Shown in pieces: positions 33,552 through 44,766 of a stretch of DNA of 64,000 bases. The notes below the pieces were generated by a model that saw only the letters and a program-made list of their open reading frames with translations, was not told where the DNA came from and ran no database searches. Source of the DNA: Phytophthora colocasiae (Eukaryota > Oomycota > Peronosporomycetes > Peronosporales > Peronosporaceae); the NCBI GenBank assembly GCA_018806915.1, contig JAGKQI010000081.1, positions 1 to 64,000 of the forward strand, in the 5' to 3' direction. Positions within the stretch are counted from its first letter, which is position 1. Every line of letters starts with the position of its first letter. The translations under genes and the position numbers were made by a program.

Positions 33552-34700
33552 ATGACCAAGAAAACGTCGGATTTCGTACATCTTGTACCACAACTTGCAG
33601 TGTCCAATGCAGATCGAGACTTACTGCGAAATTTAGCTGGCACTTTAGTATTGCACAATGTTCAACAGAGTAATACGCTGCTCGTGACCAAAAATGGCTA
33701 CGCGGACTTGAACGCGGGGCAGTGGAAGGAGATGCGACGTAAAAGTGGTTTAAGAATCTATCGGGAACGTCCTAATAGTTCCTCCAGACGTAGAACACCA
33801 TTCACCCCGTCCTTATTGCTATTAGGAACAGTAGAAGGCACAGTGGAAGACGTGATGTATGGGGTAGTAGCGACGACGGACGCTGCGCTCAAGATCAAAT
33901 CCTCTATTGTCAATGACGGGATGGTGGATACAAAAATGTTGTGTGAATTGGTGAAGCCGTCGACGGAAGAGCCTTTCCGTCACGTAGGGATCAAGTGGAA
34001 ACTCTACAATGGCCGTGACTACGTGTCGTTAGATGCGACGGGTGTTTTACACTCGAAGAATGAGCGTATTGGATACAATTTGGCTCACTCCGTTGCTTTC
34101 CCGGATCTGCCGGACTTCCAGAGCTATGGTGTGCTGCGAAGCAACATGTCGGTGTGTTCACTGTATCGCCAGAAGACTCCAACAAGTGTTGAAATTTATG
34201 TACGAGGTTTCTTTGACTTCCCTACGACAAATAAAATGCTGAATAATGTGGCGTTGCAAGCTCTGGCGTCTCAGTGGCTTTCGTTCGGGCGGAAAGTGGA
34301 GTATGGACGCATGAAGAAGTTGATGTGGGGACTACGGAGGAACAGTCTTGATAGTCGCACTTCTGACACAAGTTCCAGCTCCAGTACGTCTTCAAATTCA
34401 GGCGGAGGGTTTTCCAGAGCTTTATTAGAGCCGGCGATGCGTCCAGGAGCTTGCAGTTTATGCTCTAACAGCTTCGGATTCCTCGGTACAAGTCGTGAAA
34501 CCTGTACAAGTTGCGGCCGAATCGTTTGTCCTCGTTGTACTGTCAAGAAAATCGTGTACTTTATGGCCGTCGATGGACGAACTGTGGACGAGAAGAAGAG
34601 TTCGTTCTGCCATCGATGTATTGAAAACGTGCGGGAAAGTGACACATTGGCCATCGCTCGAGAAGAACTGGCAGTTAACCAAGATGCCGTGGACTCGTAG
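33552..34700 (+). CDS. START-2: START-domain protein with FYVE-like finger, intact
   Basis: 382 residues. START domain at about residues 55-260 (signature stretch SLLLLGTVEGTVEDVMYG, then WKLYNGRDYVSLDATG and YVRGFFDF). A Ser-rich linker at 264-285 follows. The C-terminal finger has eight cysteines at 301, 304, 318, 321, 326, 329, 353 and 356, with FYVE spacing. The canonical FYVE signatures (WxxD and R(R/K)HHCR) are absent, so PI3P binding is doubtful. Likely a cytosolic lipid-binding adaptor (family inference). ATG at 33552 is the first in frame. Confidence 0.88.
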   Translation: MTKKTSDFVHLVPQLAVSNADRDLLRNLAGTLVLHNVQQSNTLLVTKNGYADLNAGQWKEMRRKSGLRIYRERPNSSSRRRTPFTPSLLLLGTVEGTVEDVMYGVVATTDAALKIKSSIVNDGMVDTKMLCELVKPSTEEPFRHVGIKWKLYNGRDYVSLDATGVLHSKNERIGYNLAHSVAFPDLPDFQSYGVLRSNMSVCSLYRQKTPTSVEIYVRGFFDFPTTNKMLNNVALQALASQWLSFGRKVEYGRMKKLMWGLRRNSLDSRTSDTSSSSSTSSNSGGGFSRALLEPAMRPGACSLCSNSFGFLGTSRETCTSCGRIVCPRCTVKKIVYFMAVDGRTVDEKKSSFCHRCIENVRESDTLAIAREELAVNQDAVDS

Positions 34701-35156
34701 AATGCTTGTGTAGCTGTTGCTACCTGTACTAGTTAACCTAAGAAGTATCTGAATGAACTTAATAACCGCTTTGTTTGTAGTATTCGGCACGAACGAAAGA
34801 AATATTCACGATTGTTTGGGACAATTGGGCATCATTTTACAGACATCCATAAAGCATTTTGTCTTATCAATGTGTTCTTCTTTAACTGCGTACTAGTAAT
34901 TGACACGTGCTGAGGCCGAAATGCGTCATGCCTTGGGCCAATTACATGTTGCAATTCTGAATCATGATCTGAACGCCACGAGATCAGCACAGCACTCAAA
35001 TGATGGCTGAATAAGCTTCGTGACTCGCAAGGTTTGCTGACTAAGATCCCGAAAGATTAATTACCAGTCTTTGTTATTTATCATAAAGTTGTGTTCCTAC
35101 TTCTTACGCCACCCGGATGCTGTTAAATACAATCAAAAAATGCTTCCTCTGTCCAT
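34701..35156. other. Intergenic, no gene recognised
   Basis: Convergent 3' flanks of START-2 and START-3. Confidence 0.6.
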
Positions 35157-36324
35157 TCATTCGGACATGGACCACCAGTCTGAGTCACGTGTGTAGACTC
35201 GGAGATGCACTTCATCCCGTGCAACTTCCAGCGCATTTCCAGTGAGGATCTCGTGGATACAGGGACCACAAACCGGTAGCTTCTTCTCGAGAATGGCTCG
35301 GTTCTCCCAATGGTTCACCGTACACACCGTCCTCTTGACGTGGCATTTGGAGCATACCATTTGGCCACAAACTCGACACATTTTCTTAGAGCCAAGCAGT
35401 CCAAAGCTCTTGGTACACACTCGACAATGACTCGAGACAGTTGTTGAACTCTTCCTTCGAGGGTCAATTGGTGACCCCAAGCTACTGTTAGTAGCTGTGC
35501 TGGTGCTACTAATCCGAGCCGATTTCTTCCGCAAATTCCACACAAGTTTCTTCATCTCGGCACATTCGATCAACTGGGAGAACGACAGCCACTGGTTGGC
35601 CATCGAGTTCATGGAGATGGCCGAGAGCACCGTGTCGTCTTCCTGGAAATCGAAGAAACCGTGTACGTAACACTCGACGCTGTTCGGTGCACGTTGTCGG
35701 TAGAGCGCACAGACCGAGAGATTGCCACGCTCGACGTCTGCCTTTTGAAACGGAGGCAACTGAGGGAACCCCACAGAGTGAGCCACATGATACCCGATAG
35801 ATTCTCCTTCAGTCGTCACAGCAATACCCGGAAGCCTCGACGCAGATGTAGTCTCGGTTCTCCGGTACGGCGTACAGTCTCCATGTGACGTTGATGTGCT
35901 GGTACGGGTCTTCGACTGTGGGTTGTACGACTTCATGCAGTACTTTGGCGTCAACGATCCCGTCCTGCACGAACTTGGATCGGACTTTGATATCTTCGTC
36001 GTTGGAGCCAGAGACGGCGTACATGACGTCGTTCAAAGTGCCTTGGATCGTCCCGAACAACAGTAAGGACGGCACCGTCGATTCAGCGTCCGGGGTTCCG
36101 TTCTTGGTGCTGCGTTGCGTGTACACTCGGATGTTGTCCTTGCGCCTCAATTCCCGCCATTCTTTGGGTCTTTTGCCGGTTTTCCGGACGTCTTCCGACA
36201 ATTCGAGGTACTCATCGATGTTAGCGAGTACAAAATTCTCGGACAAGTTCTGCAGCTCCTTCTCCTCGGCATCGTTGAGCTTTAACGGTGGCAAAGCGTC
36301 GACCAGCGAGCGCACAGATTTCAT
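35157..36324 (-). pseudogene. START-3: START-FYVE paralog with one frameshift
   Basis: ATG at 36324 (MKSVRSLVDALPPLKLND). The first frame covers the START N-terminal half (LLLFGTIQGTLNDVMYAV, RDYICVEASG) and stops shortly after. The second frame continues directly (IAVTTEGESIGYHVAHSVGF) to the FYVE-like finger (CRVCTKSFG, CRVCGQMVCSKC, CGPCI) and a stop at 35157. One extra base at 35823-35829 (most simply A35826, plus strand) explains the break. Everything else is intact, so either a very recent pseudogene or a base-call error. The finger also lacks RHHCR. Confidence 0.85.
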
Positions 36325-37690
36325 CACGCCTTCAACTCTACTCGATGAAATCAGGAATGACCGGGACAATTGGCGTTCGTCGAGGCTGTCCTTCCGGTGG
36401 GAATTTTAGGTCCAGCAACGAAAGTCTCTGAGCAGTAGCGTGCTGGTGACTGCAAAGTCCGGAAGGCGTGATGGCTCCGGCCAATGAACTGCGAGGTGTG
36501 CACCTGCAAGCTCGCCACCATCGATTGACACTTGGGGGTCACGTGCATTCCTGTTACTTTTAAGCTTATGATACGATGTAAGTGGTGTCCTCGTGGTCAG
36601 TGGGGTCTCGTCAATGAGCAGAGTGACCCGAAAGCGTACAGACATTGACCTGCTCGTCTGTCATAGTTTCTGAATCCTCCTGCGGCTGCAACTCGAGGAT
36701 CTCATCCTGTGCGATGGCCAGCGCATCGCTGCGGGTCACTTGGCACATGCACGCAGTGCAGAACGTGCGCTTCTTATCCAACACCGTTCGGCGGTCCGGT
36801 GCCAAGACGCACACGAGTTTCTTGACGCAGCAATTGGAGCACACGCCACGATCGCAGATCTTGCACGTCCGTCGCAACGAAAGACCGTAGCTACGCTTGC
36901 AGACGCTGCATCCACTCCAGCTCTTGCCGGGCTTAGCCACTTGTTCATCCGACGGCTCAATGGTCAGCGGTCCGTTCACCGGTAGTCCAGAGTTCTTGCG
37001 CATGCGCCACACGATCTTCTTCATCTCGGCGCAGTCCACATATTTGGAGAAGCAGAGCCATTGAGTAGCTACCGCGTTCATCGACAACGTGTTAAGCAAC
37101 TCATTACTACCGCTACGGAAGTCGAAGAAGCCTCGCGCGTAGCACTCGACCGTGTCCGCCGTCTTCTGCCGGAACAGACAGCACACCGACATGTTGGCGC
37201 GCTCGACGCTGAACTTGTCGAAGCTCGGGAGCTGCGCAAACGCCACTGAGTGCGAGATGCTATAGCCTACACGTTCCCCTTTGCAACTTGTAGTCATACC
37301 GGACGCGTCCACACAGACGTAGTCCCGTGCGTCGTGCAACCGCCACTTGACGCCGACGTGGCGGAACGGCTGGTCCACCGTCGGGGCCACCACCGACTGC
37401 AGCACTTTGCTGTCCACCACGCCGTCCTGCAGACATTTGGACGTGAGTTTCATGCGCTCGTCCGTGTCTGCAGCGGCCACTAACATGACGTCCTCGAGTT
37501 TCCCGACTACTGTGCCTAACAACAGCAGTGACGGGATGCACGGGAGCGACGACGTGGCCGCGCGTTCCTTGTAGACACGGATCCCGTCCTTACGGCGGAG
37601 CTCTTTCCATTGTCTAGTGTCGGCGTGGCCATCGCTGGATATTAACAGAGCGTTGTAGCTCTCGAGGTTGTGCGTGGTCAGTGTATCCGC

Positions 37691-37819
37691 TGTTGGAAGT
37701 TACGTCGTAAGCGGTAGTGGATAAGGTACCTCGCGTGGGTTAATTCTGCGCAGCGAGACTGTACGGCACTGATAGTAAATCACTTTTCCTTTTCCCTTCT
37801 AAAGCGTACACATTCAATA
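37691..37819 (+). repeat. Copia-2 5' LTR
   Basis: 129 bp, TGTTGGAAGTTACG...TTCAATA. Confidence 0.95.
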
Positions 37820-37828
37820 GGTTATGAG
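37820..37828 (+). promoter_or_regulatory. Copia-2 primer-binding site
   Basis: GGTTATGAG directly after the LTR, complementary to the initiator tRNA-Met anticodon loop. The embedded ATG (37824) opens MSSKDAGEVSPRQTPP, the likely gag start. Confidence 0.75.
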
Positions 37829-39146
37829 TTCCAAGGACGCTGGCGAAGTCTCGCCACGACAGACACCTCCGCTACCTGCGAAAGAGGTTGCGCCAGGTAC
37901 TGGTGGCGGTGATCCTGCTGGGTAGCTCGCCTGATGAAGGAAAAGCCGCTCCCGGAATGGAGGATATGATGGTGCTGCTGAGGCAGCTGACCACCAAGGT
38001 GAACATGCTGGAGAAGGCGGTCACGCCTCGGGGAGCGCCGGTGTCTCCTGACCAACCGCTGAGGCGAAGCGTCTTCCGTCAAGCGATTGAGGAGGGCGGG
38101 AGCCTGCGGCAAATGCACGTTGACGAGCTTGGAGGTGGACATGTGGGCCTGGGGGTCCAGACTCCTGGAGGATGGGCGCGTGCTGGCTATCTTGACCACG
38201 AAGTGGACCGCGGGGTTCCACAGTACCAAGCGTACCGCCCGCCCCCGGTCCAAGCACACGCGCAGCAGCAGCCAGCAACAACATGCTGAGCCTGTCATGG
38301 CAGCTGAACCACGCGTCCCCCTGCGAGAGGCTACGCGCATTCGACGGTAACGAGGTCTACAAAGGTCTAGGATCTGGCTTTGAACAGTGGGCATTACTGT
38401 TCATTGAGCAGGTTGAGATGGCCGAGATCGCTCTACCGCCATCGCTGGACGGAACGGGCGAAGGTCAATAAGTTCGCAGAGCATCTGCGAGGCAAAGCTG
38501 CCATCAACATGTGCAGCGGTGGTGGGCTACCCAGCCAAATCTTTGGTTCGTGATGGAACAAATGAATGCGGCGTTCCGTGTGAACATCTCCAATCAGCAG
38601 GCGATGAGGATGTTTTCAGCCCGGAAGGAGAGCTCGCGTACATGGAATGACCACTTCCTTTACCTGAATGCGCTAATGGGGGCTACCAACGCGTCGCCGA
38701 GTTTGGTGCTGGAAAACGTGGTGAAGTACGCTGACCCGGATTTGAAGATCGCTATGATGGCGAAGTACGACCCTACGAGGCCAGACCCAATGCAACAGGC
38801 AAGTGAGCTTGTGGCGTGGGCTCAAGCACTGAAGGACGAGGACAAGACGTTCAAAGGGATCGGGAAGGACACAGTCAGCACCGTCACAACTGGCAGGAAA
38901 TGCTACAAGTGTGGCAATGTCGGCCACATCCGGCGCGATTGTCCTGAAAAAGAGCACAAGAACGATGGTGGTGACGAGAGTAAGATCAAATGGTCTTTGA
39001 ATGTTCAGGAACATGGCCTCGGGACTGACGACTGGATATTGGACAGTGGTGCAAGTCGTCATATGGTGAACGACAAGACGATGCTCAGACGTCACGGAAT
39101 GCCACGACGCGGAGGAGAGTTTTCAGCCCGATGGCACAAAGCTTGA
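37824..39146 (+). pseudogene. Copia-2 gag-protease, broken
   Basis: After frame breaks near 37925 and 38290-38510 the capsid is readable (LWFVMEQMNAAFRVNISNQQ), with the zinc knuckle CYKCGNVGHIRRDCP and the protease motif WILDSGASRHM. The frame shifts again at about 39100. Confidence 0.85.
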
Positions 39147-39277
39147 GGTGACGCTGAAGGGAACAGCTGTGCTTAAAGCGATGGTGGACGGCGTCCAGGC
39201 CGAGATCACACTGAGGAACGTCTACTATGCACCTAAGCTAGCCGGGAACCTGATGTCGTACTGCTTGTTGCTGAAAA

Positions 39278-40735
39278 ATGGGCTGCAAGGTGGCTGATCA
39301 CAATGGCTGTGTGGCAGTATTGAAGGGCAACCCTACACGAGTGGTGTTCTACGCGGATATCAAGAGCAACGTACTGGTAGCAAGAGTGCAATGTGGTCGA
39401 CAGCGCTCTGTGCAACAGATGAAAGAAGTTGTGATGAGCGCGGTGGTGGAGGAAGACCGCCATCTCACCTCTCGAATTGTTCAGAAGGATACGGTCGGCT
39501 TTCACGAGAGGTTTGGACATCTTGCATTTGATACAATCGAGCGGATCGCGAAAGACCCAGCCTCTGGGATTGAGATTACTAGCCACAAGCGGGTCAACTG
39601 TCGTGTATGTGCTGAAGGCAAGCAGACGCGTGCCCAACAGCCGACGAAAGACACTGGGGAGCATGCTCCAGTTGATCGTGTGGGGGCGGTGATTTGCAGT
39701 GACTTGAAAGGCCCTGTTACGCCCCGAGACCGACGTGGAAATCGATACTTGGTGAACTTCGTGGACCATAAGTCCAATTACTGCCGCGTGTTCTTGGCGA
39801 AGACGAAGGATCAGGCCGCCAAATACTTCGAACAATTTCTGACCTGGTTCGAGAAGCAATTTGGGTGCAAGGTTCGTGTCCTACGTACTGACGGAGGTGC
39901 AGAATACAACAACGTGGACGAGTTTTGCAAGCAATCAGGAGTGGCCCGTCAGAAGAGCGAGGCAAGGAACCAAGCTGCCAACGGTAAAGCAGAGAGGATG
40001 CACCGAACGGTGATGAACATCGTGCGCTGCATGCTGTTTGCTTCCGAGTTGCCACTGACATTTTGGGGAGATGCGGCAGAATATGCGGTCTATGTATTGA
40101 ACCGCAGTCCCACCCGTGCAAACGATGACCGAATGTCGCCGCTGGAGGTGCTCTCGGGACGTGCGCCAAGTTTGCAAGACATTGTGGTTTTGGATCTGCT
40201 TGCGCTGTATTCGTTGACACTAGCAAGAAGAATCTGCAAAGCGTTCTCAGCGTGGAGTTGTGATCGGAAAAAGCGACGAAACAAAGGGTATCGAGTATAC
40301 TTACCGGAGAGCAACAAGGTTGTAGTGACCCGCCATGTAAAGGACATCGAGACGTTGAAACAGGCTGACAGCGACCGCATTTCACAGCAACTAATTCTTG
40401 AAGAACTTGCAGAAATGGCCAACGGTAGAACGAGTCCTGGCGCGAGCAATGTCACGGAAGACGTGGAGAAGAATGCGCCTGAAACTGGAAATTCTAAAGG
40501 AGAGACCAAGCCACGTCGGTCACAGCGCGTGAGGAAGAAATCTGTTCGACGCCGTGAAGCTGATGGAGATGACGACGGAGGGTCGGAAGGAGCACTGGTC
40601 TCAAGTGCTGTACATGTGGAAGATACTCATGCGGATGATAAGGAGCCAGCAAATTTGCTGCCAGACGTTGCGCGGAAAGTGAGAAATGGCGGGCCGCGGA
40701 GCGTCTGGAAGCGAACGACACTTGGAAAGTTGTGA
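39278..40735 (+). pseudogene. Copia-2 integrase (and linker)
   Basis: 485 residues open. Gag-pre-integrase (FHERFGHLAFDTIERIAKD, CRVCAEGK), integrase core with CSDLKGPVTPRDRRGNRYL, LRTDGGAEYNNVDEFC and NGKAERMHRTVMN, and FWGDAAEYAVYVLNR. Downstream is a Lys/Glu-rich linker. The catalytic Asp, Asp and Glu regions are all in one frame. Confidence 0.87.
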
Positions 40736-42244
40736 AGGTGTCTCCGGGTACCGCTCGAATACACTCTAAATGGGTATATAATAAGAAAGGGGTTGTCATT
40801 GGCAAAATCCAGCGCTACAAAGCTCGACTCGTAGATTGCGGAAATGAGCAAGTGTTCGGTATTGACTACTTGTTCACATTTGCTGCGGTGATGGAACTGC
40901 CAAGTGGAAAAGCTGTGCTTGCACTTGCAAGAATCTGGCGCGTGCCAGCGAGGCACGGTGATGTGCCGAATGCGTTCGTGAAGGCATCGACGGAAGAAGG
41001 CTTAGAAATCTGCCTGTACATTCCCGACGGAATGGAGTTTACGGCAGCTGAGCTAGCAGCTTTGGGTGTCAAAGACGTTAGTGAACTCGGCTTGTTGCTC
41101 GGAAGAAGCCTTTATGGGCTTAAGCAAGCTGGAAGGCTGTGGCGTAAGTTACTGCACAAAACGCTTGTTCAGGTCGGATTCAGGCAATGTTTGTCCGATT
41201 CGTGCGTCTATGTGAAGACTGACGTTGGTGGAATAACTGTTGTGGGGACATACGTTGACGATTTGCTGGTCACCGCTACTTCGGCGCCGCGCGTCGACTC
41301 ATTTTTTGCTGATATGGCAATCCTGGAACTCAAGGACTTGGGACCAGCATCGATGTTCCTCGGGATGAGGAGCAGCGCGACGATGAGCGTGGATATACGA
41401 TTGACCAGAGCATGCCATCACGGAAACGCTGATCGCGCATGGCTTAGAAAATGCCAACAGCGTTCGACTGCCTATCGCAGCGGGCGATCCACCCTTTGAC
41501 GACGATGGGAAGTTACTGCCTATTGTCGGCTCCCGATGGCAAAGAACCGACGGTGAAGGACTTTCAGGCCTTGGTTGGGAGTCTCCTGTGGATCGCACGT
41601 GGCACAAGACCTGACATTTCGTTTGCTGTTCACCCGCGCGAGTCGAAAGACTCACGCTCCCACTGCTCAAGACTGGAAGCTAGCGAAGCGAATCGCACAG
41701 TATTTGAGTGGAACGCGGGGTTTGAAGTTGCGCCTGACGGATGATGTGCAAGATGGCGCGAAAGAAATTGTCCGTTTGTGTTGCTGGTCTGATGCAGACT
41801 TTGCTGGAGACGTGCAAGATCGCAAATCTGTCAGCGGCGTCATAGTCCAAGTAAATGGAATGACGATAGATTGGGAGTGCAGGAAGCAAACCGCTGTCGT
41901 GCTGTCAACTGCAGAAGCGGAGTTTGTCGCAGCATCTGTTGGCGGCCAAAATGTGTTGGGTTTACGCAGGCTGTTCAGGAGAGATTGGCTTAAAGGTAAA
42001 GCTGCCAATCGAGATGATGATGGATAACCAGGCAGCGCTGAAACAGATCACCAACGAGGCAAGCTCGGGGAGGGCCAAGCACGTGGATATCAAGGTCAAA
42101 TTCTTGCGAGATTACGCTGAGCGAGGTGTCGTTCTGCCCACGTACGTCGGAACCGCCGATATGTTAGCGGACTTGCTGACGAAGGCTCTTCCAGGAGAAC
42201 GAGTACTTCAACTACGAGAGAAGATCGGGTTAACTGGTGAGTGA
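40732..42244 (+). pseudogene. Copia-2 reverse transcriptase-RNase H, broken
   Basis: RT frame to 41499: RIHSKWVYNKKG, RLVDCGNEQ, LYGLKQAGRLW and the catalytic YVDDLLVTAT. The frame breaks near 41370, 41460 and 41590. RNase H is then read in 41575-42027 (SDADFAGD, STAEAEF) and, after another shift, 42000-42244 (DNQAALKQ, DLLTKALPG). Confidence 0.87.
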
Positions 42245-42270
42245 TAGAGCCTCACTGCGCAGGGAAGGAG

Positions 42271-42399
42271 TGTTGGAAGTTACGTCGTAAGCGGTAGTGG
42301 ATAAGGTACCTCGCGTGGGTTAATTCTGCGCAGCGAGACTGTACGGCACTGATAGTAAATCACTTTTCCTTTTCCCTTCTAAAGCGTACACATTCAATA
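42271..42399 (+). repeat. Copia-2 3' LTR
   Basis: 129 bp, identical by eye to the 5' LTR. Confidence 0.95.
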
Positions 42400-42482
42400 T
42401 CCGCTAATTCACGTAGTGATGTCCTGTCCGACTCAACCAGGTCGAGTTGAGGCATGTACTGAGCCAAATCTTGAGGTCTCAT

Positions 42483-43637
42483 TGGGTAGATCCTGTAAAT
42501 AAATGAAAGCGAAGGAGGTGAAGAGTTCTCGCAGAGCCTTGACGTCCAGCGATCACAATGCGAAATGATAGCGGATACCATTCGATTGCCACGCACTTCC
42601 TGTGCCCGCCCATCTTCATGAAGTCAGGCAATCCCCATGATTCATACAAACTTCAAGTGGCACGAATCTATTGTAATAACGATAGATTAGTGCTGTATCT
42701 AATGGAAAAAGATAAATTTATACTTCATCTACTGTAATAACGATAGATTCCTTAAGAGAGTACTGAAATAGTGGATAAAAATGGTTCGATTTCGAAGCAT
42801 TTTTTTGTCGCCACCTTCGCTTTTTCGGTGTGCATGAAATGAAAAGCAGATAAAACCGCTAGTGCAGATCTGGTTCCGTTCTGTCAGGACTTTTACTAAC
42901 TAAGTATGATAAGAGGGCTGGTAGCACACTGAGTGAGTGTAGGCAAAGATCTCTCTCTCCAGGACCGGCCTTCGGGGTATTCCAACCAATAGGTTCTGTT
43001 GTTCTAGCGGGAATCGCGTGCGAGGAAGCCACCCACTCTATTTTTCTTGCTGGTACATATCGGATGCTCCACAATCACTTTGGCAAATAGTACTTAAAGT
43101 ACTATTTGCCAAAGTGATTGTGGAGTGCTACTTCCACGTTCTATCTAACGATCACTTCCACATGTGCATGCTGTTCAAAGGAGGCTTAGAGTACCCTTGC
43201 AACCGGAAGCATGATGTCTGGAGCCCTGTACACTGACGAGCAATGCTAGTTGCGTGACGGAAGCTTTATGTTGGAATCGCTACCCCCCTCTCCAAACGCA
43301 ACCGCGCTCCGTTTATCTTGGTGTTTGTTCCCACATTGCTGTACGTGTATCTCGAAATTGCCTCATGCAAATTCATCGGTGCCTGGCTTGGACGTACCGC
43401 ACTTACCCTGTGTACACTGACCGACCAGCATAGCCTCGAAGAAAAACTAACACTCACAGACATATTTCGACGTCACCACTGAAACAAACTCCTTTGGCAT
43501 TCAGCGTGCCGTGTTGCTCATCACAACTCTCACGTCAAGCGTAACAGTGCTCTGTGTTGACGATCAAGCTGCGAGGTGTCTGAATCATACATGTGTACGG
43601 CTGTCGTGTAGTTGCGCGTTAATCTCCTCGTGTAGAT
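42483..43637. other. Intergenic stretch with a perfect palindrome
   Basis: 5' flank of START-4. No gene recognised. Holds a direct repeat (TGTAATAACGATAGATT at about 42671 and 42731) and the palindrome listed separately. Confidence 0.55.
43067..43125. repeat. 59-bp perfect palindrome
   Basis: Two 29-bp arms (CTCCACAATCACTTTGGCAA...) are exact reverse complements around a single central A at 43096. Could form a cruciform or an RNA hairpin. Confidence 0.92.
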
Positions 43638-43851
43638 TGTTGAAGTATGCTCTTTGTCATACAATATTACGATCCACCCTCTGTAAGTAGATAACTATGG
43701 ATTCTACTATAGTTATAGTATCTACTAGTACAGATATGCCAGAACCAACAGTTCTGCCAGCAGGAACTCTAACTGCTAAATCTACCACTTCGCCTTTCAC
43801 TGAGTACAACAAACATCTCTTCTTTCTACACTACTTACGCTACTCGCCAGA
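43638..43851 (+). repeat. Copia-3 5' LTR
   Basis: 214 bp. Compared with the 3' LTR it lacks a 21-nt palindromic insertion and has 47 nt (after CTACTA, about 43707-43753) that the 3' LTR lacks. Confidence 0.88.
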
Positions 43852-43863
43852 GGTTATGAGCCC
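43852..43863 (+). promoter_or_regulatory. Copia-3 primer-binding site
   Basis: GGTTATGAGCCC, 12 nt complementary to the initiator tRNA-Met anticodon stem-loop (GGGCUCAUAACC). The ATG at 43856 starts MSPRQASSDDFPRLIG. Confidence 0.82.
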
Positions 43864-44766
43864 AAGACAAGCCTCAAGCGACGACTTCCCACGACTTATC
43901 GGCGCCGAAAACTTTGACGTGTGGAAGACGCGCGTGTGCGCAGCACTCGATGGCAAGCACCTGCTCGGCTACGTGAAGCAGCTCGACTACGATGGTGTGT
44001 CAGAAGAAGAGAGTGAAGAGAGCGCTAGTGACATGTCCGACGATGATGATCCTCCTGCCAAGGCCACCAAGGATGCTGGAAGTCGACTCTGACGCTGTGG
44101 ACTACGAGGAGAGCGATGACGAGCTAAAGCCGCCCTCGGACGCTGATGATGACTCGGGAGCCAGCTCAAATGGATCGATCAAGCGCAAGGATCTTCCAGT
44201 CGTCCGACCGTTCACGCACCCGAGCACGTAAGCACCTGAAGAAAGAGAAGCCTCAGCCTCTTAGCCAGCGTGAGCGCCGTCGCCAAGAAGCCAATACCAA
44301 GGCTTTCTTGATGAAAACGATGGACTACATGCACGTGCGTCTGGTCAAGAATCTCACGACTTCCTACGAGATATTCAACTACATCTGCCAGAAGTACGAG
44401 GGAGCGGCCTTTCATGGTGACCCGTACTTCATCCAACACTACTTCATGGAGATCAAGTATGAGGAAGGCTCAGACTTGACCGAATTTTTTCTAAAACTTG
44501 AGAATGCGATGAAAGCCGCATCAGAAGCCACCGAATCGGTGATGACCGAGGGACAGAAGTCTATCTACCTGTTTCACTCGATGCCCAAGTCGTGGAAGGA
44601 TGACCTCCGCATTTGGAAGGGTCAGCGGAAGTACATCCCGTATGAAGACCTTAAACAGAGCATTGAAGGCAAGGTTCGCGATCTCCAAGCTCAAGAGCGC
44701 TACACCTTGGCCAAAGGCACGCCTGAGACCTCTACAACCATAGGTAACGAGTCCAAATTTGCATGA
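43856..44766 (+). pseudogene. Copia-3 gag, broken
   Basis: Starts inside the primer site. The N-terminal block LIGAENFDVWKTRVCAAL is the typical Copia gag start. An acidic linker follows, with a frame break near 44080 and another near 44190. The main capsid block (EIFNYICQKYEGAAFHGD, YFMEIKYEEGSDLTEFFLKL) ends at 44766. No zinc knuckle seen. Confidence 0.78.

Larger units (their letters stand above)
37691..42399 (+). mobile_element. Copia-2: young LTR retrotransposon in START-4
   Basis: 4,709 bp. LTRs of 129 bp at 37691-37819 and 42271-42399 appear identical base for base. Perfect 5-bp target duplication TCCGC (37686-37690, 42400-42404). Copia order: gag, protease, integrase, RT, RNase H; the purine tract GGGAAGGAG precedes the 3' LTR. 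Same lineage as Copia-1 (LTR ends TGTTGGA...TTCAATA and similar proteins). Despite identical LTRs, at least five frame breaks interrupt the polyprotein. Confidence 0.95.
36611..42482 (-). pseudogene. START-4: START-FYVE paralog split by Copia-2
   Basis: ATG at 42482 (MRPQDLAQYMPQLDLVESD); the frame runs to RELA at 42400, where Copia-2 begins. It resumes at 37690 with THNLESYNALL and runs without a stop through START (LLLLGTVVGKLEDVML, RDYVCVDASGM, YARGFFDF) and the FYVE-like finger (CSVCKRSYGL, CKICDRGVCSNC, CTACM) to the stop at 36611. Removing the element and one TCCGC copy gives a continuous frame. Apart from the insertion I see no other lesion, so the disruption looks recent. Confidence 0.92.
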
